64,000 nt of DNA, taken from positions 124,001-188,000 of the forward strand of contig NZ_MIGY01000001.1 in NCBI RefSeq assembly GCF_002940665.1, written 5' to 3'. Positions 1 through 8,272 of the stretch are shown piece by piece (positions within the stretch are counted from its first letter, which is position 1; every line of letters starts with the position of its first letter). Below the pieces are notes generated by a model. That model was not told the origin of the DNA. It did not search any database and saw only the letters and a program-made list of their open reading frames with translations. A program made the translations under genes and the position numbers. This DNA is from Xanthomonas arboricola (GTDB taxonomy: Bacteria; Pseudomonadota; Gammaproteobacteria; Xanthomonadales; Xanthomonadaceae).

Positions 1-1197
1 GGCCAGGGTCTCGGTGATGCGGGTCATGAAACGTGCCACGCGGGTATCGTTGACCGCATCCACGCTCGGCAGCTGCATTTCTTCGATCGGCTGACGGGTG
101 GCGCGCTCGATCGAGCGCAGCATGCCCTTTTCGCGCGGGGTGACGAACAGGATCGCGTCGCCGTTGCGGCCGGCACGGCCGGTACGGCCGATGCGGTGCA
201 CGTAGCTTTCGGTGTCGTACGGGATGTCGTAGTTCAGCACATGGCTGACCCGCTCCACGTCCAGGCCGCGCGCGGCCACGTCGGTGGCGACCAGGATGTC
301 GAGCTTGCCGTCCTTGAGCTGGGCGATGGTCTTCTCGCGGGCGGCCTGCTGCATGTCGCCATTGATGGCCGCCGCGGCCATGCCGCGTGCCTGCAGCTTC
401 TGCGCCAGCTCTTCGGTGGCGGCCTTGGTGCGCGCGAAGATGATCATGCCGTCGAACGGCTCGACCTCCAGGATGCGGGTCAGCGCGTCCAGCTTGTGCA
501 GGCCGCTCACCCACCAGTAGCGCTGGCGGATATTGGCCGAGGTGGTGGTCTTGGCCGCTATGGTGACTTCGGCCGGGTCCTTGAGATAGGTCTGTGCGAT
601 GCGACGGATCGCCGGCGGCATGGTCGCCGAGAACAGCGCCACCTGGCGCTTCTCCGGCAACTTCTTCAGCACCGCTTCGACGTCGTCGATGAAGCCCATG
701 CGCAGCATTTCGTCGGCTTCGTCCAGCACCAGCGTCTTGAGCTGGGACAGGTCGAGCGTGCCGCGGTCCAGGTGATCGATCACGCGGCCTGGAGTGCCGA
801 CCACCACATGCACGCCGCGCTTGAGCGCGCTCAGCTGCTGTGCGTAGGGCTGGCCGCCGTAGACCGGCAGCACGCGGAAGCCGGGAATGGCCTCGGCATA
901 TTTCTGGAACGCCTCGGCGACCTGGATGGCCAGCTCGCGGGTCGGGGCCAGCACCAGCGCCTGCGGCTTGAGCTGGTTGAGGTCGGCATTGGACAGCACC
1001 GGCAGCGCGAACGCGGCGGTCTTGCCGGTGCCGGTCTGCGCCTGGCCGAGCACGTCGCGACCGGACAGCAGCGCAGGAATGGTGGCGGCCTGGATCGGCG
1101 ACGGCGACTCGTAACCGACGGCGGCAACCGCCTTCATCACAGCGTCTGAGAGGCCGAGGTCTGCAAACAGCAGCGGCGCGGGAGATTCTTGGGTCAT
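1..1197 (-). CDS. deaD: DEAD-box ATP-dependent RNA helicase (C-terminus outside window)
   Basis: This gene encodes a DEAD-box RNA helicase, which uses ATP to unwind RNA in ribosome assembly or mRNA turnover. The 399 visible residues hold the helicase core in order: a Q-motif (SPIQ), the Walker A motif AQTGTGKT, PTRELAIQ, GTPGR, DEAD, SATMP and the arginine-finger motif HRIGRTGRAG. The start ATG has GGAG eight bases upstream. The gene runs off the left edge, so the C-terminal RNA-binding domain that separates DeaD/CsdA from RhlE or SrmB is not visible. The family is certain; the DeaD assignment is an inference. Confidence 0.93.
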   Translation of the reverse strand, partial: MTQESPAPLLFADLGLSDAVMKAVAAVGYESPSPIQAATIPALLSGRDVLGQAQTGTGKTAAFALPVLSNADLNQLKPQALVLAPTRELAIQVAEAFQKYAEAIPGFRVLPVYGGQPYAQQLSALKRGVHVVVGTPGRVIDHLDRGTLDLSQLKTLVLDEADEMLRMGFIDDVEAVLKKLPEKRQVALFSATMPPAIRRIAQTYLKDPAEVTIAAKTTTSANIRQRYWWVSGLHKLDALTRILEVEPFDGMIIFARTKAATEELAQKLQARGMAAAAINGDMQQAAREKTIAQLKDGKLDILVATDVAARGLDVERVSHVLNYDIPYDTESYVHRIGRTGRAGRNGDAILFVTPREKGMLRSIERATRQPIEEMQLPSVDAVNDTRVARFMTRITETLA

Positions 1198-1368
1198 TGG
1201 GTAACTCCGGAGGCGCCGCACGGAGCCGGCAGGCGCAAAGCAGCATAGTGTGCGCCCTGAGGCCCCCTGCTGTCGAAATTTCCGTGACAGTCCATTCAGG
1301 TTGTAAGGATCCGCCCGCTGCGGCAAACCATCTCCTGACCCTTGTCATCCCCCCATCCGGCCGGAGCC

Positions 1369-1674
1369 ATGTCCCTGGAAACAGACCTGCACACCCGCTT
1401 CAACGCCTTGCTGCAGCGGCACCGCGGCATCGTCCTGAAGGTCGCGGCCAGCTATTGCTGGAATCCGGACGACCGCGCCGAGCTGGCGCAAGACATCACC
1501 GTGCAGTTATGGCGCGCGTTCCCAGGCTACGACGCCGGCCGGCGGCTCGGCTATCGACGGCTGCAGCGCAGGCGCCATCCGTGGCTGGAGCGCATCGACA
1601 ACGCGCATGCCGGGCCCGGCGTCGTGCGTGCCGAAAGCATGCTGGACGAGATTGCACGTTTTCGACGCGAATGA
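1369..1674 (+). pseudogene. Truncated ECF-type sigma factor (region 2 only)
   Basis: The first 55 or so residues read as sigma region 2 of an extracytoplasmic-function sigma factor, including DDRAELAQDITVQLWRAFP, which resembles the core RNA polymerase-binding helix. After GYDAGRR the frame turns into an arginine-rich stretch with no family resemblance, and it stops at 101 residues. ECF factors are usually 160-200 residues and need region 4 to recognise the -35 element; it is absent here. A GGAG ribosome site precedes ATG 1369, so the fragment may still be translated. I read it as a decayed gene with a deletion or frameshift near 1540. No anti-sigma gene lies next to it. Confidence 0.7.
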
Positions 1675-1834
1675 CCGGGCCGACGCCGCGCGACGACTCC
1701 CGAGTAATGGATGCCGGCCGTGCGCCGGCATAGCGGTGCTGTAACGACTCCAACTGCCGGCGCTGCATCTGGCACGGTGGTGTTGTCGGCTGCGACGGGC
1801 GGATAATCGCGGTCTTCCTGTTACCGAGCGCACC

Positions 1835-2077
1835 ATGCAATTTCTGGAATTCGACCTGGACGGCGAGTACATCGAACTCAACCAGTTGCTCAAGCTGGCA
1901 GGTATTGCCGACAGCGGCGGCCAGGGCAAGGCGATCGTCGCCAGCGGCGCGGTCAGCGTCGATGGCGTGCAGGAACTGCGCAAGACCGCCAAGATCCGCC
2001 CCGGCCAGCGCGTGCAACTGGACGATGTGGAAATCCGCGTGCTGGCGCTGGACCCCGATGCGGAGCCGGCAGAATGA
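1835..2077 (+). CDS. S4-domain RNA-binding protein
   Basis: This 80-residue protein is a single S4 RNA-binding domain of the YbcJ/RlbA type. The signature runs IELNQLLKLAGI, then GGQGKAIVASGAVSVDG, then a GQRVQLDD strand, as in ribosome-associated S4 proteins. It probably binds structured RNA, perhaps rRNA, in the cytoplasm. Its TGA overlaps the ATG of the next gene in an ATGA arrangement, so the two are very likely translated together. The specific RNA target cannot be deduced. Confidence 0.88.
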   Translation: MQFLEFDLDGEYIELNQLLKLAGIADSGGQGKAIVASGAVSVDGVQELRKTAKIRPGQRVQLDDVEIRVLALDPDAEPAE

Positions 2078-2394
2078 GCGTGGTGGAAGTCAGCTGGCGC
2101 AACAACGCGCCCTCGGCTGAAGACCCGGACCACGATGTCTATATTTTCTCGATCGACGCCGATTCACCCAAGCCGTTCTGGTTCGAGCAGTCGATCCGTG
2201 GCGGTCACGCCGAGCGCGGCGGTTGCAGCATGCTTGCCTTGCACGAGCTGGAAGGCTGGCGCGGCGATTGGCGCGCAGACGTGACCAAGGCTGGCTGCGC
2301 CTGGGTGATTCCACTGCTGGAACAGGCCCTGCGCAGCGGCGATGCGCGCACCGCGATCGATGCGATTCTTGCGCGGATAAACGCGCCGGCCTGA
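2074..2394 (+). CDS. Conserved-looking hypothetical protein, 106 aa
   Basis: This is a soluble, acidic 106-residue protein with no signal peptide or membrane segment. It starts inside the stop codon of the S4-domain gene (ATGA overlap), which implies translational coupling and perhaps a shared role with that RNA-binding protein. It is rich in tryptophan and aspartate in the first half (VSWRNNAP, FWFEQSIRGG, WRGDWRAD) and ends in a helical segment. I do not recognise a family. Good coding character and tight coupling support it as a real gene. Confidence 0.75.
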   Translation: MSVVEVSWRNNAPSAEDPDHDVYIFSIDADSPKPFWFEQSIRGGHAERGGCSMLALHELEGWRGDWRADVTKAGCAWVIPLLEQALRSGDARTAIDAILARINAPA

Positions 2395-2590
2395 TGGCCG
2401 CGTGCCCGACTGCGGCGCGCCTGATGACAGCCGAGCCGACCGAGCCCACCCGATTGCCGCACGAGCACCTGCGAACGGGCCGCTGACCGCCTTGCCCGCC
2501 CACGCGTCGAACAGCGTTGCAGGCCAGTGCGCATGAGGAACACAGCGCAGCGCTGCACGCACTGCGCCTCCCCGCTCCCACGTCGATAGG

Positions 2591-3769
2591 TCAAACGCTG
2601 CGCTGGGTCAGATGCGCCGCGATCGCCTGCTTGAACGGGGCCACCGCCTGCGCCGCGCGCAAGGCACCACGTCGCAGCAGGCGGGCCGGCGCACGGTCGT
2701 CGGTGTACAGCGCGGCCAGTGCATTGGTCGCTTCGTAGAGCGGTCGCGTCGCCAGCCGGTGCGCCCGCTCGTACCCCTGCAGCAACGCCGCAGCACCGAT
2801 GTCGCGCCCGGCGGCGGCAGCGGCGCACACACGCTCGGCCAGGCGCGCCTGGCTCTGCAATCCAAAATTGAAGCCATGCGCAGTGACCGGGTGCATACCC
2901 ACCGCGGCATCGCCGATCAGCGCGGCACGCTCGGCGATAAAGCGTTGCGCATAGGCCGCCACCAGCGGATAGGCATGCCGGCTGCCGTCCTGCTGCATCG
3001 GCCCGAGCCGATGCTCGAACGCCTCGGTCACCGCCGCACTGAAGTCCGCCGCCTCCATCGCCAGCAACGCCTCCACCTGTCGCGGCGGCAGGGTCAGCAC
3101 CGCACCGGCACGATTGCCCTGCAGCGGCAGCAACGCCAGCGTCTTCCCATAGCCAAACCACTCCCATGCGGCATGCCGGTGCGGCAGCGCATGCCGCATC
3201 CGGCACACCAGCATGGTCTTGCCGAAATCCCGCAGCTGCGCGCCGATACCGAGCAGGCGCCGGGTGCTGGAAAAGCGGCTGTCGGCCGCCACCAGCAGGC
3301 GCGCCGACACGGTTTCCCCATCGGATAACTGCAGCACCACGCGGCCGTGCTCCTGCTGCACGGCCTGCAGCGTGCAGGCGCAACGGATCTCCAACGCAGC
3401 TTGCGCCTGCACCGCCTGCCAGGCCGCGCGACGGATCAGATGATTGGGCACCAGCCAGCCCAGATCGCCGGCACCACGCGCCGAGGCGGCGAAGGTCAGT
3501 GCGAAGTGCGAATGCCCGTCCATGACGCGTGCGTCGCGCAGCGGCGAGATCGCATCGGCGGGAAACTGCTGCCAGATGCCCAGTTGCTCCAGCAATGCAC
3601 GCGAGGCATGGGTCAGCGCGATTTCGCGTCCGTCGAAGGCCGGCTCGGCCAGTTGCGTGCGCGGCTGCTGGTCGACCACCAGCACCGACAAGCCACTGCC
3701 GGCCAACGACCGCGCAAAACACAGGCCGACCGGCCCGGCACCAATGACTGCGATATCCACCGATTGCAT
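2591..3769 (-). CDS. ubiM: UbiH/UbiF-family FAD-dependent hydroxylase, UbiM-like
   Basis: This 392-residue flavin monooxygenase belongs to the UbiH/UbiF/VisC family, which hydroxylates the ring of ubiquinone precursors using O2 and NADPH. It shows the N-terminal FAD motif GAGPVG, the family motif DGREIALTHAS and the second FAD motif GDAAVGMHP. The conserved DGREIALTH and LGIW segments resemble the UbiM subgroup (5-demethoxyubiquinol hydroxylase) as I remember it; the subgroup is less certain than the family. ATG 3769 has AAGGAG six bases upstream, whereas the in-frame GTG at 3784 would place that site inside the gene. A perfect FNR-type palindrome lies about 200 bases upstream. Confidence 0.82.
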   Translation of the reverse strand: MQSVDIAVIGAGPVGLCFARSLAGSGLSVLVVDQQPRTQLAEPAFDGREIALTHASRALLEQLGIWQQFPADAISPLRDARVMDGHSHFALTFAASARGAGDLGWLVPNHLIRRAAWQAVQAQAALEIRCACTLQAVQQEHGRVVLQLSDGETVSARLLVAADSRFSSTRRLLGIGAQLRDFGKTMLVCRMRHALPHRHAAWEWFGYGKTLALLPLQGNRAGAVLTLPPRQVEALLAMEAADFSAAVTEAFEHRLGPMQQDGSRHAYPLVAAYAQRFIAERAALIGDAAVGMHPVTAHGFNFGLQSQARLAERVCAAAAAGRDIGAAALLQGYERAHRLATRPLYEATNALAALYTDDRAPARLLRRGALRAAQAVAPFKQAIAAHLTQRSV

Positions 3770-3959
3770 GCCGCTCTCCTTCACCGCCGATACCTAGAGA
3801 AGCTAACAAAACGCGGCGTGCAGCGGTCAGGTGGATACGATCGGCGCGGAGAAACCGGACTATACGCCTGGCCCGTGCCGCACCGAGCACGCCCGCCTGG
3901 CGCTGAGCGCGGCAGTCTTGATAGTGGTCGTGAGTCTAGCGGCAGTGGTGTCGGCCGGA

Positions 3960-3975
3960 CTTGATCAGGATCAAG
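3960..3975 (-). promoter_or_regulatory. FNR/Anr-type binding site upstream of the ubiM-like gene
   Basis: The 16-mer CTTGATCAGGATCAAG is a perfect palindrome (7+2+7) and contains the full FNR consensus TTGAT-N4-ATCAA. On the minus strand a -10-like hexamer TAGACT sits at 3938-3933. That places the palindrome centre at exactly -41.5 relative to a start near 3926, the geometry of a class II FNR-activated promoter. The rest of the 309-base gap (3770-4078) shows nothing else I can support. Confidence 0.6.
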
Positions 3976-4078
3976 CAGCGACCGGAACAGTGGCCCACCG
4001 CAGTCGCGGGCGCGCAACTTATCGCTGCGTTTTCTCAGTCATGACACCACCGGCTGCGCGCACGCAGTCTGGCGCACG

Positions 4079-4480
4079 TCACCAGCCCAGCAACGCCCGC
4101 ACCAGTTTGACGATGCCCCACAACGACACCACCCAGATTGCGCTACGCAGATAGGGAATGCCTGCCGCATACGCCGGCACGTAAGCCACGCGCGCCCATA
4201 GATACAGCTGCACGCCCAGGGCAGTGTCTGCACTGGTACGGCCGGCGATGCTCACCGCCAGTACCGCAGCGGCGAAGATCGGGAACGTCTCCTGATAATT
4301 GCGGAAGGCACGATCCAGCCGCGCGGCGACGCCGGTCAACGGCTTGGGCTCGCCATCGCGCGCGCTGGCGTTCCACTTGGTCCCGCGCTGGGCGGTCATG
4401 CTGGCCGAGGCCGCCAGCAGTTGCACCAGACCGAGCACCATGGCCCAGCCCAGCATCTGCAGTTCGATCGTCAGTTCCAC
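4079..4480 (-). CDS. MAPEG-family membrane protein
   Basis: This 133-residue integral membrane protein has four hydrophobic segments and the MAPEG (microsomal glutathione transferase/FLAP-like) features RAFRNYQETFPIFAAAV and LYLWARVAY. Bacterial members sit in the inner membrane; some have glutathione transferase activity, but many are uncharacterised. The GTG at 4480 is preferred because GGGAG lies about six bases upstream; no in-frame ATG upstream has a comparable site. It is on the same strand as the DUF4019 gene, 25 bases after it, so the two are probably cotranscribed. Confidence 0.85.
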   Translation of the reverse strand: MELTIELQMLGWAMVLGLVQLLAASASMTAQRGTKWNASARDGEPKPLTGVAARLDRAFRNYQETFPIFAAAVLAVSIAGRTSADTALGVQLYLWARVAYVPAYAAGIPYLRSAIWVVSLWGIVKLVRALLGW

Positions 4481-4505
4481 GTTGGTCTCCCGATGAGCCG
4501 CAGCA

Positions 4506-5015
4506 TCACTTGACCGACGCGCGCAGGCTGTAACCGGCGAGCCGCCAGGTCTTGTCTTCGTCCAGACGGAACGACACCAGCTCGCGCACCGGCTGCTGCG
4601 CCTTGGCAAAACGGGTCGGGAAGCTGACGTTGATGTACAGGCCTTCGGGCACCTGCGCGCCGGCGGCGTATTTGACCCGCGTCACCGAGCCCTGCCCGCG
4701 CCCGACCACCGGCCCCAGGCGCGCGCGCTCTGCGCCGATCTGGGTCACGAAGACATCGCGTTTGACCGCGGTCTTGGCGACGCTGGATGCGCCATCCCAC
4801 AGCGAGGCCACCTGGTTGGCATCGACCATCTGCGCCACCCGCAATGCCGCCTGGGTCATCTCGGTATTCTGTTTGACCAGTTGCGCCTGCTGCGCCGGGC
4901 TGGCCGCGGGTGCCGCCTGGGGAGTTGCGGCCGGACGTGCAGCGGTCTGCGGCTGTTGTGCCAGGACCAGCGAGGGAGCCAACAGCAGCGCGGCAAGCAG
5001 ACGAGGACGGAACAT
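4506..5015 (-). CDS. DUF4019-family secreted protein
   Basis: This 169-residue protein has a cleavable signal peptide (MFRPRLLAALLLAPSLVLA) and then an alanine/proline/glutamine-rich linker to about residue 45. The C-terminal two thirds fit the DUF4019 pattern: a helix with conserved W, then RARLGPVVGRG, PEGLYINVSFPTRF and a final TWRLAGYSL. It should act in the periplasm. No biochemical role is known to me. It lies 25 bases upstream of the MAPEG gene on the same strand. Confidence 0.8.
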   Translation of the reverse strand: MFRPRLLAALLLAPSLVLAQQPQTAARPAATPQAAPAASPAQQAQLVKQNTEMTQAALRVAQMVDANQVASLWDGASSVAKTAVKRDVFVTQIGAERARLGPVVGRGQGSVTRVKYAAGAQVPEGLYINVSFPTRFAKAQQPVRELVSFRLDEDKTWRLAGYSLRASVK

Positions 5016-5165
5016 GGGGCAGATGACCTTGTGCGTAGCAAACGGATGGGAACCACCGCAGGGTTCGCGGCGGGTGCGGCAGTTTAAGACCTGCGCTGCA
5101 TATTGAGGTGAGTGTGCAGCGACGCGCGAGCCGGGTGCCGGAAACGCACGCCTGTCACTCGAAAA

Positions 5166-5414
5166 TCAGATGTCGCCGCCGGGCGGAACCGCCGCGACAC
5201 CGCGCGGTCGCCATAGTCGCCAGCTGATCCACAGCGCGCGGACGACGGCCACGATCAAAGCCACCAGGCTCAGCCATACCGCCAGCGTCGCCGGCCACTG
5301 CACCTGCCTGGCCGCAGCGATCATCTGCAGCAGTTCGGCCACGCCAAATCCGGCCAGCACCAGCAGCGCCGATGGCAGATATGCCAGCGCTACGCCTTTC
5401 GTCTTCCCAAGCAT
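5166..5414 (-). CDS. Small two-helix inner-membrane protein
   Basis: This 82-residue protein has two clear transmembrane helices (about residues 8-30 and 43-65) joined by a short polar loop, and ends in a proline/glycine-rich tail. A GGGGGG ribosome site lies three to four bases before ATG 5414. The longer in-frame reading upstream is arginine/proline-rich and not protein-like. The gene follows the ClpP-like lipoprotein on the same strand with about 64 bases between them. I do not recognise a family. Confidence 0.7.
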   Translation of the reverse strand: MLGKTKGVALAYLPSALLVLAGFGVAELLQMIAAARQVQWPATLAVWLSLVALIVAVVRALWISWRLWRPRGVAAVPPGGDI

Positions 5415-5478
5415 GCCGCCCCCCGGCTCCGTGATATGCCGCGACCATAGGCAGCCGGCAGTGCGGTGCGTGTGAAGC

Positions 5479-6660
5479 TCAGCCCTCGCCCTGGGCCGGC
5501 TCCGACGCGGGCTCGGCAGCCGACTCTGCCGCCGGTGCCGCGGTTGGCGCTGCGGCGGACATTCCCGGCGCTGCCTCGGTCGCCGCCGCGGCCTGCGGCG
5601 CGGCGCTGGCCGGCAGCGCGGCGGCATCGGTTTCGGCCAGCGGGCTTTCTTCCGGGCAGGCCGCATCCGGGAAGCCGAAGCGCTGCTTCAAGGCCAGGCC
5701 GCAGGCGTTGACCGCCTCCAGATCGGCGCCCTCGCCCTTGCAGCGCTGATCGAAGGCGACCAGAAACGCGTCCTTGCGGCGCACGAAGGCATCGCCGCAC
5801 TTGCGCATCTGGCGGATGCGCTCCAGGTCGTCCTGCACCGCGTTGGTGCCATCCAGCCCGTACTCGCGCAGCTCGTCCATCGTCAGCAGGCGCAGGCTGC
5901 GGTTGGGCACGGTCATCATCAGGTCGGCCACCGCCACGGCCACGCCGTTGCGCTCCAGATAATCCTTGACGTTGCCATAGACCTCGCGCAACTCGCGATT
6001 GAGTTCCGCGCGCGAGGTGGCCTTGGAACTGATCCGCATCATGCGGTGGATGCCGACCTTGCCGGCCACCAGCCGGTTGTCGCCTGCGGCCAGCACGAAC
6101 ACGCAGGCGCTGTGGCAGATCGAGCCTTCGCGCACCCAGATCGTCCAGTTGGATTCGCCGATGACATCGCCGGCGCGAATCGCCGCTTCCACCTGCCCGC
6201 CGCTGGAATCCAGATCCAGGATGCGATGCGGCAACTGCAGCTGCTCGGCCACTGCGGCCAGCCGCCACACCAATGCGGCGAAGCCGGCGTTGATCTTGCC
6301 GGCATAGCGCACCCGCAGCAGGCCGGTGTCGCGGCACGGCGCCAGCGCCGCCTCCACGCTGGCCCGGTCCAGCGCCGGCAGCAACGTGCCGTCGCCGGCT
6401 TCGCTGCTGTAATCGGTGGCGCAACTGATCCAGGCCTTGCCCGCGTCCAGCTCCGCCTGCGGCCAGCCGGCTTCGCCAGCCTGTGCACGCGGCCGCGGCG
6501 GCGGCGCCGGCTCGGGCGTATCCACCGACACCATATGGTCGCCATCGCCCTGCCCCGCGCCACTCTGCTGCGTCGCGGCGGCATCGGCCGAGGTACCGGT
6601 GCGGTCGCAGGCCGCCAGCGCCAGCACGCATGAAAGGGACAGGCAGAGCAGTTTCAGCAT
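5479..6660 (-). CDS. Lipoprotein with a ClpP-like serine hydrolase domain
   Basis: This 393-residue protein has a lipoprotein signal ending LALAAC (Cys18) and a proline-rich linker. Residues about 75-240 form a ClpP/crotonase-like domain: DSSGG at 151-155 supplies the oxyanion glycines, Ser184 in ICHSACVFV is the candidate nucleophile, and His205 in GIHRM is the likely base. It resembles periplasmic ClpP-like proteins of COG3904. The last 60 residues are a low-complexity Ala/Pro/Glu tail. The leader places it in the envelope, so any protease or peptidase activity would be extracytoplasmic. ATG 6660 starts a typical leader; an upstream TTG is less likely. Confidence 0.75.
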   Translation of the reverse strand: MLKLLCLSLSCVLALAACDRTGTSADAAATQQSGAGQGDGDHMVSVDTPEPAPPPRPRAQAGEAGWPQAELDAGKAWISCATDYSSEAGDGTLLPALDRASVEAALAPCRDTGLLRVRYAGKINAGFAALVWRLAAVAEQLQLPHRILDLDSSGGQVEAAIRAGDVIGESNWTIWVREGSICHSACVFVLAAGDNRLVAGKVGIHRMMRISSKATSRAELNRELREVYGNVKDYLERNGVAVAVADLMMTVPNRSLRLLTMDELREYGLDGTNAVQDDLERIRQMRKCGDAFVRRKDAFLVAFDQRCKGEGADLEAVNACGLALKQRFGFPDAACPEESPLAETDAAALPASAAPQAAAATEAAPGMSAAAPTAAPAAESAAEPASEPAQGEG

Positions 6661-6808
6661 GATGTCAGGCAACGGACCGCGACGGGGATCACCCTCAGTC
6701 TATGGCTGAATGGGCGAAGCGTTTGACCCTGCCATGAACGCACAGGCCCGGCGCAGCCCTGTCCGAAAACGGCCAGCCGACGCCGGGGCGAGCGCATAGA
6801 CTGGCGCC

Positions 6809-8272
6809 ATGCAGACCGCCACGCCCGACCGACTCCAATGCGACCGCGCCCGTCTGGCGCGCGACGCACGCTTCGACGGGCTGTTCTTCACCGCGGTGCG
6901 CAGCACCGGCATCTACTGCCGCCCGGTCTGTCCGGCGCCCCCGCCCAAGCCGGGCAACATCAGCTATTACCCCAGCGCGGCGGCAGCCAGTGCCGCCGGC
7001 TACCGCCCCTGCCTGCGCTGCCGCCCCGAGCTGTCGCCGCAGGCGCAGCAGCACCTGGGCGAGGAGAGCGTGCAGCGCGCACTGGCGATGATTGCCGACG
7101 GCGCCCTGCTGGAGCAGCCGGTGCAGACCCTGGCCGACGCGGTGGGCCTGAGCGCGCGCCAGTTGCAGCGGCAGTTCGTACAGCAGCTCGGTGCCACCCC
7201 GATCCAGGTGCACGGCACGCGCCGGCTGCTGCTGGCCAAGCAGTTGCTGACCGAGACCGCATTGCCGGTTACCGAGGTCGCGCTGGCGGCCGGCTTCAAC
7301 AGCCTGCGCCGCTTCAATGCCGCGTTCCTGGAAGGCTGCGGGATGCCGCCGTCGGCGCTGCGCAAGCAGCGTGCCGAGGTGCCCGGTGGCGAGTTGACCC
7401 TGCGCCTGGGCTATCGCCCGCCGCTGGATCTGCCGGCGATGCTGGCATTTCTGCAGCGCCGCGCGATTCCCGGCATCGAGCAGGTCGACGCCAGCGGCTA
7501 CCGGCGCGTGATCGGCACACCGGGCAACGCGACGCTGATCGAGGTCAGCGCGGCACCGCAGCGTGCGGAGTTGTTGCTGCGCATCGGCGCGACCGACCCG
7601 CGGCAGATTCCGCAGATCGTGCGGCGGGTACGCCGGCTGTTCGACCTGGATGCGGATCTGCAGGCGGTGCACGCCACGCTGGCGGCCGAGCCGCTGCTGG
7701 CCGAGGCGATCGCGCGCCGCCCCGGCCTGCGCGTGCCGGGCGGCTGGGACGGCTTTGAAGTGGCCGTGCGCGCCGTGCTGGGCCAGCAGATCAGCGTGGC
7801 CGGCGCGGCGACGCTGGCGGCGCGGCTGGTCGATCGGCATGGCGGCCATCATGGGGAGATGCCGCCCGGCCTGGACCGCATCTTTCCGACCCCGGTACAG
7901 CTGGCCGAGGCGCCGCTGGAACAACTGGGGCTACCGCGGGCGCGCGCCGCCACGCTGCGTGCGCTGGCCTCGGCGTGCGCGCAAGGGCGGCTGCATTTCG
8001 GCGCCGGCCAGCGCCTGCCCGAGTTCGTCGCCGCCTGCACCGCGTTGCCCGGCATCGGGCCGTGGACCGCGCACTACGTCGCCATGCGTGCGCTGTCGCA
8101 TCCGGACGCGTTTCCGGCCGGCGACCTGATCCTGCAGCAGGTGCTCGGCACGCCCGGGCGCCTGAGCGCGCGTGCCACCGAGGCGCGCTCGCAGGCCTGG
8201 CGGCCGTGGCGCGCCTACGCCGTATTGCACCTGTGGCATCTCGCTGTCGATCGCAAGGACACCCGCTCATGA
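6809..8272 (+). CDS. alkA: Ada/AlkA fusion: methyl-sensing activator and 3-methyladenine DNA glycosylase
   Basis: This 487-residue protein fuses three repair modules. Residues 1-80 are the Ada zinc domain with ligands Cys37, Cys41, Cys68 and Cys71, which accepts methyl groups from phosphotriesters. Residues about 85-185 are an AraC-type DNA-binding domain. Residues about 190-480 are AlkA-like: an N-terminal fold and a helix-hairpin-helix glycosylase domain with LPGIGPWTAHYVAMRAL and the catalytic Asp439. It should both sense alkylation damage and excise alkylated bases. Its stop codon overlaps the start of ogt (ATGA), so the two form a coupled alkylation-repair unit, probably autoregulated. 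Confidence 0.92.
   Translation: MQTATPDRLQCDRARLARDARFDGLFFTAVRSTGIYCRPVCPAPPPKPGNISYYPSAAAASAAGYRPCLRCRPELSPQAQQHLGEESVQRALAMIADGALLEQPVQTLADAVGLSARQLQRQFVQQLGATPIQVHGTRRLLLAKQLLTETALPVTEVALAAGFNSLRRFNAAFLEGCGMPPSALRKQRAEVPGGELTLRLGYRPPLDLPAMLAFLQRRAIPGIEQVDASGYRRVIGTPGNATLIEVSAAPQRAELLLRIGATDPRQIPQIVRRVRRLFDLDADLQAVHATLAAEPLLAEAIARRPGLRVPGGWDGFEVAVRAVLGQQISVAGAATLAARLVDRHGGHHGEMPPGLDRIFPTPVQLAEAPLEQLGLPRARAATLRALASACAQGRLHFGAGQRLPEFVAACTALPGIGPWTAHYVAMRALSHPDAFPAGDLILQQVLGTPGRLSARATEARSQAWRPWRAYAVLHLWHLAVDRKDTRS

Noticed and set aside
3831..4154. Small plus-strand frame with a hydrophobic stretch between ubiM and MAPEG genes
   Set aside because: It starts with GTG, has no ribosome site and overlaps both the FNR-type box and the MAPEG gene end.
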